Positions 49,248 through 53,027 of a stretch of 53,027 bases of DNA are shown piece by piece. Source of the stretch: Bacteroidales bacterium. Its GTDB lineage: Bacteria > Bacteroidota > Bacteroidia > Bacteroidales > UBA932. The position numbers and the translations under genes are program-made. Within the stretch, counting starts at the first letter, position 1. The number at the start of each line of letters is the position of its first letter. The stretch spans positions 1 to 53,027 of the forward strand of contig JAAYDZ010000054.1 in NCBI GenBank assembly GCA_012728975.1. Reading direction: 5' to 3'. The notes below the pieces were generated by a model that was given only the letters and a program-made list of their open reading frames with translations, did not search any database and was not told where the DNA came from.

Positions 49248-49665
49248 ATCGAATATATTATGTATCTTGCGGGGTACATTGAACAACTGGGTACTGGCAC
49301 CGAAGATATGGTCGAAAGAATGATTAAAAATGGCCTCCCAGAACCTTTATTTGTTCAGGATCAGGACTTTAGAGCGATTATCTATCGTTATGCCCCGCAA
49401 GGTGCCGTGCAAGATACCCCCAAAGTTACCGAACAAGTTTATAGACTGATATTGACTTTGGAAGGTGAAATGACAAGAGACGAACTTATGGGCAAATTAA
49501 ATTTAAGACATAGACCAACTTTTGTTTATAATTATACAAATCCTGCATTGAGTGGCGGATGGATTGAGAGGACGGAAGCTGAAGCTAATCATCCAAGACA
49601 AAAATATCGCTTGACTACAAAAGGACTGAAGGCAAAACAGCAGTGGGAAAAGTAATATTTTAGGG

Positions 49666-49693
49666 GGGATTTCGTCGCTTCGCTCGTACATAC
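49666..49693 (+). repeat. 28-base dispersed repeat, copy b
   Basis: Begins GGGATTT followed by CGTCGCTTCGCTCGTACATAC. It lies 10 bases after the stop of the remnant gene and before the three-gene AT-rich cluster. Confidence 0.6.
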
Positions 49694-49777
49694 ACTCTCT
49701 TCCAAGTCTAATCATATCACTTGATGTCCATCGTGATTGATTATAAGTGGTATAGCAGCAGAACAAAAAATATTTCT

Positions 49778-49785
49778 TAGATTTG
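49778..49785 (+). promoter_or_regulatory. -7 box (TAGATTTG) of the AT-rich gene cluster
   Basis: TAGATTTG fits TAnnTTTG and lies 26 bases before the ATG at 49812. No -33 TTTG at proper distance is seen. Confidence 0.45.
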
Positions 49786-49811
49786 TAACATAATATTATA
49801 TATTACATAGT

Positions 49812-50738
49812 ATGAGAGAGATTTGTACATTTTCCCTTTTGACTATCACTTTATTTCTGACAGCATGTTCTCATCATTCGACTGAACTTAAAAAAGTTGT
49901 TGCGCAACGAGATTCCCTTGCAATAATTGTTTCAAGTAAGCAGCAGTTAATTCAAAGAATGCGTGATTCTATTAATATGCTTTCATTTCCTTCCGATCAA
50001 CGTCTTTTGAAAATTAAGGAGTTAATAAATAATAATTGTTTTTCAGATGCACGTTCAGAATTAATATGTTTAGTTAACTTATTCCCGAACTCGCAAGAGG
50101 CACATTTAGCTGATGAACTTGAAAAACAAATCCAAATTGAAATAGAGAAGCAAGAAGCGGAGGCATCTCGCCTTAGAGCACTAGGATTTAAAGCAATTAA
50201 AGCATCTTTAACTGCCCAAATTGATTGCAACCAAGTCTCATTTTCCGAAATTAAGGTTGCAAACACTTTTACTTTCGATAGTTATGATTATAGTTATTTT
50301 TATATTACAGCAGATCGTGGAAGTAAATTTGTTTCTGTGGCGATGAAGGTAACATCATCTTCCAAAGACCCTAAGCTTCCTCAACTTGCTGTTTATTCAA
50401 TCAATGGAGACACGATGCATAAGGAAGGAACATTCATTACAAAGTTCCGTAGATGGAAAGATTATGGCTATTACCTAGGTAATTATCATGACAATAGCAA
50501 TGATTTTGCGAAAACAAGTACAATTAATTTTAAATTAGGCTGCGAGTTGTCAGAAGAAATACTTAAACAACCATATGCAATTGTTCTAAAGAAAGAGAAT
50601 GCTTTAATTAGGCGCGAGGATAGGTTTGAAAATCCACCTGTATCATATGTGGGTTCTGTTGATTATGCATATTCTTTGTCAGTAGATGATTTTGGTCAAT
50701 CGGGAAGATATCAACTTATAAAATTAAGCAATCTATAA
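49812..50738 (+). CDS. Hypothetical lipoprotein with coiled coil, first gene of AT-rich cluster
   Basis: The product is 308 aa and I do not recognise its family. The signal peptide has a good lipobox (FLTAC, Cys19). Residues about 25-60 (VVAQRDSLAIIVSSKQQLI) and 100-125 (EKQIQIEIEKQEAEASRLRAL) look like coiled coil or helical repeats; the C-terminal 170 residues are beta-rich with aromatic pairs (YDYSYFYITADRGSKF, WKDYGYYLGNYHDN). The base composition is clearly richer in A+T than the housekeeping genes to the left. It begins 14 bases before the end of the -7/leader region, with gene two following after 13 bases; the three genes probably form one transcript. Likely location is the periplasmic face of a membrane or the surface; the function is unknown. 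Confidence 0.8.
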   Translation: MREICTFSLLTITLFLTACSHHSTELKKVVAQRDSLAIIVSSKQQLIQRMRDSINMLSFPSDQRLLKIKELINNNCFSDARSELICLVNLFPNSQEAHLADELEKQIQIEIEKQEAEASRLRALGFKAIKASLTAQIDCNQVSFSEIKVANTFTFDSYDYSYFYITADRGSKFVSVAMKVTSSSKDPKLPQLAVYSINGDTMHKEGTFITKFRRWKDYGYYLGNYHDNSNDFAKTSTINFKLGCELSEEILKQPYAIVLKKENALIRREDRFENPPVSYVGSVDYAYSLSVDDFGQSGRYQLIKLSNL

Positions 50739-50751
50739 ACAGTCCAATAAA

Positions 50752-51105
50752 ATGAAAAAGTCACTTATTGTCATTTTATCCATAGCTGTATCTATTATTA
50801 TGTCCTCATGCTCAACGCATGCTGATTTATATAGACATACGGATTATTTTGTTGAACAACTTTCAACTGTCTACGTAAGTTATGGCCTAGTAGGCTTGAA
50901 GTACAAAAGATTTACCGATGATGGTAAATATGGGATTTTCCCAACAGGACGTCTTATTAATGTTCGAATAGAGAGTCCTTATGCTACAACCAAGGATTAT
51001 GAGAATCTTCGTAAAGATTTAGAACGGTACTACAGGGGCAATCCGAACGTTAACAAAGTTTACATTTGCCAGGGTGGTACAATAATGATTGATTGTAGAA
51101 ATTAA
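50752..51105 (+). CDS. Small hypothetical lipoprotein, second gene of AT-rich cluster
   Basis: The product is 117 aa, family not recognised. It has a lipoprotein signal peptide (SIIMSSC, Cys20), then a compact domain with VYVSYGLVGLKYKRFTDDG, TKDYENLRKDLERYY and the C-terminal VYICQGGTIMIDCRN. Two Cys in the last 14 residues could form a disulfide after export. The gene starts 13 bases after the first gene of the cluster and ends ahead of the third; the start is the ATG giving MKKSLIVILSIAV. Nothing in it suggests an enzyme. Confidence 0.78.
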   Translation: MKKSLIVILSIAVSIIMSSCSTHADLYRHTDYFVEQLSTVYVSYGLVGLKYKRFTDDGKYGIFPTGRLINVRIESPYATTKDYENLRKDLERYYRGNPNVNKVYICQGGTIMIDCRN

Positions 51106-51172
51106 ACCTATTGCTTATTTTGAAAACCCCTTATATAGTCTTAATGAATTGATAATCACAATAATAACTGCT

Positions 51173-52660
51173 ATGGTTGATAGAATCTTTAAAATAATCC
51201 TTATAATCTCTGCGCTCCTTTTTTTAGAGTTTGGCTATTTTGCTTATGGCCAAGATTCATTTAGTGTCGTTGATTCATTAGTTGGTAAGAGAGTCGTTTT
51301 ATACGATGCTTCAGGCCTTCTTAATGAGTATGGACCTTATATGTATATGGAGCAAAAGGGCAAGTTAAAAGTTGTGAAAGATGTATCACAATACAATCAG
51401 GCTTTTGACAATGGACGCGTGTTAGAAGTTCAGTCGCAAGAAATAGTAAAGAAAAAGAAATATTTGTTGCTAACAAGTGATGGTATAAGTTATTATATCT
51501 TGATTGATGGTAAGAAAAACTATCTTAATAATGTACGTTCATATTCGTTCTGGGAGGATAAGTTATCATATTTTCAGGATAATTTTCAGCTATTTCTTAT
51601 TCCCGGAGCGGACGCAGAAGATCATCCTAGCAATCATTATAAGTTGATTTATTGGTCAGGGTTTAAAATGCCAGAATCATTTACAACTGATGTTCAATTT
51701 TTTTATTATGAGTCGGACATTTTGGGGAGTGATGAGGCAAATGAGAAAGGCGCAGAACGCAGTTTGCCATCTGAGGCAATTCGTTTAAACGCATCAAAAT
51801 ATATTAGTAAAGAAACATACAATTCTCTTGTTACTGAATATTTGGAAAGAAAAGAAAATGAGAGGTTGGACTCCTTAGCTGATTTGCGACCTATTATTGC
51901 AAAGGTTCTTCATACATATGATGCGAAAAATACTTACAAAAAAGTAGATATTACATATGATGATGGAGATGATAATGAGATTCGTCTGTATTTATGTAAT
52001 ACTACTGTAAAATACGGCAAGACAAGTTATACTTTTTCGGGATACTCATTGGGCAATGACTTGACTTTTAATGATTCCGATTTGAAGTTTATCAATCCGG
52101 CTGAGTCAGATTATCTTAAACGTAGAGGCTCAAATGGAATATCCGTAAGGAAAAAAATTGCCAAAGATTCTGATCTTGAATATAGTTCTGCCAAGTTAGA
52201 TAGTCTTCAAGCTGAATTGGATAAACTGTATCAAAAAGTACAGAAGATGTATTCATTTTATGATAAGAAGAAAATATTCATTACTGGACATGATTATGTG
52301 TTTGGGGATTACGGTCAGTTTGGGATGAGTTTTGAGTTATATAATTGCTATTCTCAACCAATAAAGTATGTTGAAATCAAAATGGCTCCTTATAATGCTG
52401 TCGATGATGTTCAAACTGATGATATGGGAAGAGGTATCAGAGAAGTTAGGTGTATTGGGCCTATAGAACCTAAGGAGAGTGCAACTTATAAATTTGAAAA
52501 GCTATGGTGGGATGAGCGCGATATAATAAGAAGAGTCGATATAATTAGGGTTAAACTGATTTTTAAAGATAATTCATCAATTATCTTTCCTTCAAAATCT
52601 AAAGTTGATGCTCACCGTAGTTCTAATTATTCTTTATTAGACATGGGTATAACTGAGTAA
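51173..52660 (+). CDS. Hypothetical exported protein, third gene of AT-rich cluster
   Basis: The product is about 495 aa from the ATG at 51173. The frame is open 28 codons further up, overlapping the previous gene, but MVDRIFKIILIISALLFLEF gives the natural signal peptide, ending near GYFAYGQ. No catalytic motif is visible. The middle has charged helices (LVTEYLERKENERLDSL, SAKLDSLQAELDKLYQKVQKMY); the C-terminal 110 residues (FELYNCYSQPIKYVEIKMAPYN, RCIGPIEPKESATYKFEKLWW, IRVKLIFKDNS) resemble the FxLYD-like beta-sandwiches that end many exported Bacteroidota proteins. It has no lipobox. A+T richness is as in the two preceding genes. Function unknown; family resemblance of the C-terminus is a by-eye judgement. 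Confidence 0.78.
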   Translation: MVDRIFKIILIISALLFLEFGYFAYGQDSFSVVDSLVGKRVVLYDASGLLNEYGPYMYMEQKGKLKVVKDVSQYNQAFDNGRVLEVQSQEIVKKKKYLLLTSDGISYYILIDGKKNYLNNVRSYSFWEDKLSYFQDNFQLFLIPGADAEDHPSNHYKLIYWSGFKMPESFTTDVQFFYYESDILGSDEANEKGAERSLPSEAIRLNASKYISKETYNSLVTEYLERKENERLDSLADLRPIIAKVLHTYDAKNTYKKVDITYDDGDDNEIRLYLCNTTVKYGKTSYTFSGYSLGNDLTFNDSDLKFINPAESDYLKRRGSNGISVRKKIAKDSDLEYSSAKLDSLQAELDKLYQKVQKMYSFYDKKKIFITGHDYVFGDYGQFGMSFELYNCYSQPIKYVEIKMAPYNAVDDVQTDDMGRGIREVRCIGPIEPKESATYKFEKLWWDERDIIRRVDIIRVKLIFKDNSSIIFPSKSKVDAHRSSNYSLLDMGITE

Positions 52661-52693
52661 TACAAAAATAATTGAATCTTAACTTTAGTGAAT

Positions 52694-52719
52694 AAGTCTA
52701 AAGGCCAGAAGCTGCGCTA
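52694..52719 (+). repeat. 26-base direct repeat, copy 1
   Basis: Pattern aagtcNaaaggccNgaagctgcgctN, identical to copy 2 at 23 of 26 positions. Confidence 0.65.
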
Positions 52720-52741
52720 GAATGTTCCTCTCTCACTCCTC

Positions 52742-52769
52742 GGGATTTGCTCGTTTCACTCGCACATTC
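52742..52769 (+). repeat. 28-base dispersed repeat, copy c
   Basis: Begins GGGATTT followed by GCTCGTTTCACTCGCACATTC. It lies about 80 bases after the AT-rich cluster. Confidence 0.6.
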
Positions 52770-52771
52770 CT

Positions 52772-52788
52772 CCCCGCCTGCGGCGGGG
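52772..52788. repeat. GC-rich hairpin
   Basis: ccccgcc and ggcgggg pair perfectly around a TGC loop. It has no T-run, lies between repeat copies c and d, and its role is unknown. Confidence 0.6.
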
Positions 52789-52824
52789 CGATGCTAGGTG
52801 CGAAATAAAAAAATGTCATATGGA

Positions 52825-52852
52825 GGGATTTGCTCACTGCGTTCGCATTTCC
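52825..52852 (+). repeat. 28-base dispersed repeat, copy d
   Basis: Begins GGGATTT followed by GCTCACTGCGTTCGCATTTCC, preceded by TGTCATATGGAG as in copy a. Confidence 0.6.
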
Positions 52853-52879
52853 CTTTCCACTCGCCGTGGGGGCCCTTGC

Positions 52880-52905
52880 AAGTCGAAAGGCCTGAAGCTG
52901 CGCTT
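52880..52905 (+). repeat. 26-base direct repeat, copy 2
   Basis: Second copy of the element at 52694, differing at three positions; spacing between the copies is 186 bases. Confidence 0.65.
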
Positions 52906-52922
52906 CATTTTTTTATACAACA

Positions 52923-52952
52923 AATCCCCTTTTGAGCAAGCTCAAGGGGATT
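52923..52952 (-). terminator. Second hairpin downstream of the tRNA
   Basis: aatccccttttgagc and gctcaaggggatt pair with a two-base bulge around AA. On the minus strand it is followed by TTTGTTGT. It backs up the terminator next to the tRNA. Confidence 0.6.
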
Positions 52953-52960
52953 CATTATAT

Positions 52961-52988
52961 AAAAAACCGAATGACTGACGTCATTCGG
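52961..52988 (-). terminator. Intrinsic terminator of the minus-strand tRNA
   Basis: On the minus strand ccgaatgac, loop GTCA, gtcattcgg is followed by TTTTTT (plus 52961-52966). It lies 12 bases beyond the tRNA 3' end. Confidence 0.85.
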
Positions 52989-53000
52989 CCTTTCGCTTTG

Positions 53001-53027
53001 CGGAGAGAGAGGGATTCGAACCCTCGA
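53001..53027 (-). tRNA. 3' end of a tRNA, probably tRNA-Ser (cut by window edge)
   Basis: Read on the minus strand the edge holds T-arm GAGGGTTCGAATCCCTC, acceptor strand TCTCTCC and discriminator G, with no encoded CCA. Acceptor sequence and the G discriminator suit tRNA-Ser, but the anticodon lies outside the window. Confidence 0.75.

Larger units (their letters stand above)
49152..49655 (+). pseudogene. 5'-truncated remnant of an AlbA_2/RecG-like ATP-binding regulator with Fic-like C-terminal domain
   Basis: The frame is 167 codons, but only the part from about residue 33 resembles known proteins. IMYLAGYIEQLGTGTEDMVERM and NGLPEPLF match the end of the ATP-binding (HATPase_c_4, RecG-related) domain of AlbA_2 regulators; those proteins are usually over 400 aa and would need an N-terminal AlbA_2 part, absent here. 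The C-terminus, MTRDELMGKLNLRHRPTFVYNY, ending LTTKGLKAKQQ, matches the small winged-helix tail shared with some Fic proteins. The first codons cover the fic promoter, a 10-bp inverted repeat (49173-49182/49188-49197) and repeat copy a (49220-49247), so they are probably not protein coding. I read it as a gene cut off on its left side. Expression is unlikely. Confidence 0.65.
52661..53000. other. Gene-free spacer with repeats and hairpins, next to tRNA
   Basis: About 340 bases with no credible gene. It contains two direct copies of a 26-base element (52694-52719 and 52880-52905), two copies of the 28-base repeat (52742, 52825), a 7-bp hairpin (52772-52788) and two terminators toward its right end. 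Short open frames across it translate the repeats only. Confidence 0.7.

Noticed and set aside
48017-49655. Classical two-gene Fic toxin-antitoxin module
   Set aside because: The Fic protein carries its own inhibitory motif, and the neighbouring frame is a truncated unrelated regulator on the other strand, not a FicA-type antitoxin.
49209-52852. CRISPR array
   Set aside because: Only four diverged repeat copies with hugely unequal spacing and genes between them; no cas genes.

Overview
The window reads as a chromosomal segment of a member of the Bacteroidales (phylum Bacteroidota). Pointers are a SusC/SusD outer-membrane pair, promoters of the TTTG-N19-22-TAnnTTTG type, few Shine-Dalgarno sequences, a DUF4783 protein, lipoprotein-rich gene content and Bacteroidota-sized RpoB (1272 aa) and RpoC (1430 aa). 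I cannot fix the family or genus from sequence alone.

Layout. 1-4.7 kb: a SusC-type TonB-dependent transporter, cut by the left edge and interrupted by one in-frame TAG, followed by its intact SusD lipoprotein and a terminator. 4.7-8.1 kb: murI, a 290-base leader almost devoid of G, and a membrane pyrophosphatase (hppA). 8.1-12.3 kb, minus strand: a secreted BPL_N/PPC protein and two tandem MFS paralogues. 12.5-16.9 kb: purA, dxs and a stand-alone FeoB membrane core without its GTPase domain, with coupled or overlapping starts. 16.9-29.9 kb: the conserved information-processing block, tRNA-Thr/Tyr/Gly/Thr, tuf, tRNA-Trp, secE, nusG, rplK, rplA, rplJ, rplL, rpoB, rpoC, with a near-consensus promoter at its head, a terminator-like hairpin between rplL and rpoB and a 19-bp terminator hairpin at its end.

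30-47 kb is a housekeeping mosaic: tdk (minus), rsmI, a helix-hairpin-helix membrane protein, a NatAB-like ABC exporter, a 5'-nucleotidase split into two genes in reversed domain order, a DUF4783 protein, rlmH coupled to a 1203-aa NtrY-like histidine kinase, then on the minus strand an NtrC-like regulator without a DNA-binding domain in line with der. Then come cmk-ispH, efp, a transglutaminase-like lipoprotein and a TlpA-like thioredoxin protein. With dxs, ispH and the FeoB core, the window holds the first and last MEP isoprenoid enzymes and a possible iron transporter; IspH needs an iron-sulfur cluster.

47.9-53 kb is the accessory part. It has a G-run tract, a class II-type Fic protein, a 5'-truncated remnant of an ATP-binding regulator, and three AT-rich genes for exported proteins of unknown function. 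Four copies of a 28-base repeat lie at the boundaries of these modules, and the right edge is the 3' end of a tRNA (probably Ser) facing them. This is the most likely place for something undescribed, but no function can be assigned from sequence alone.
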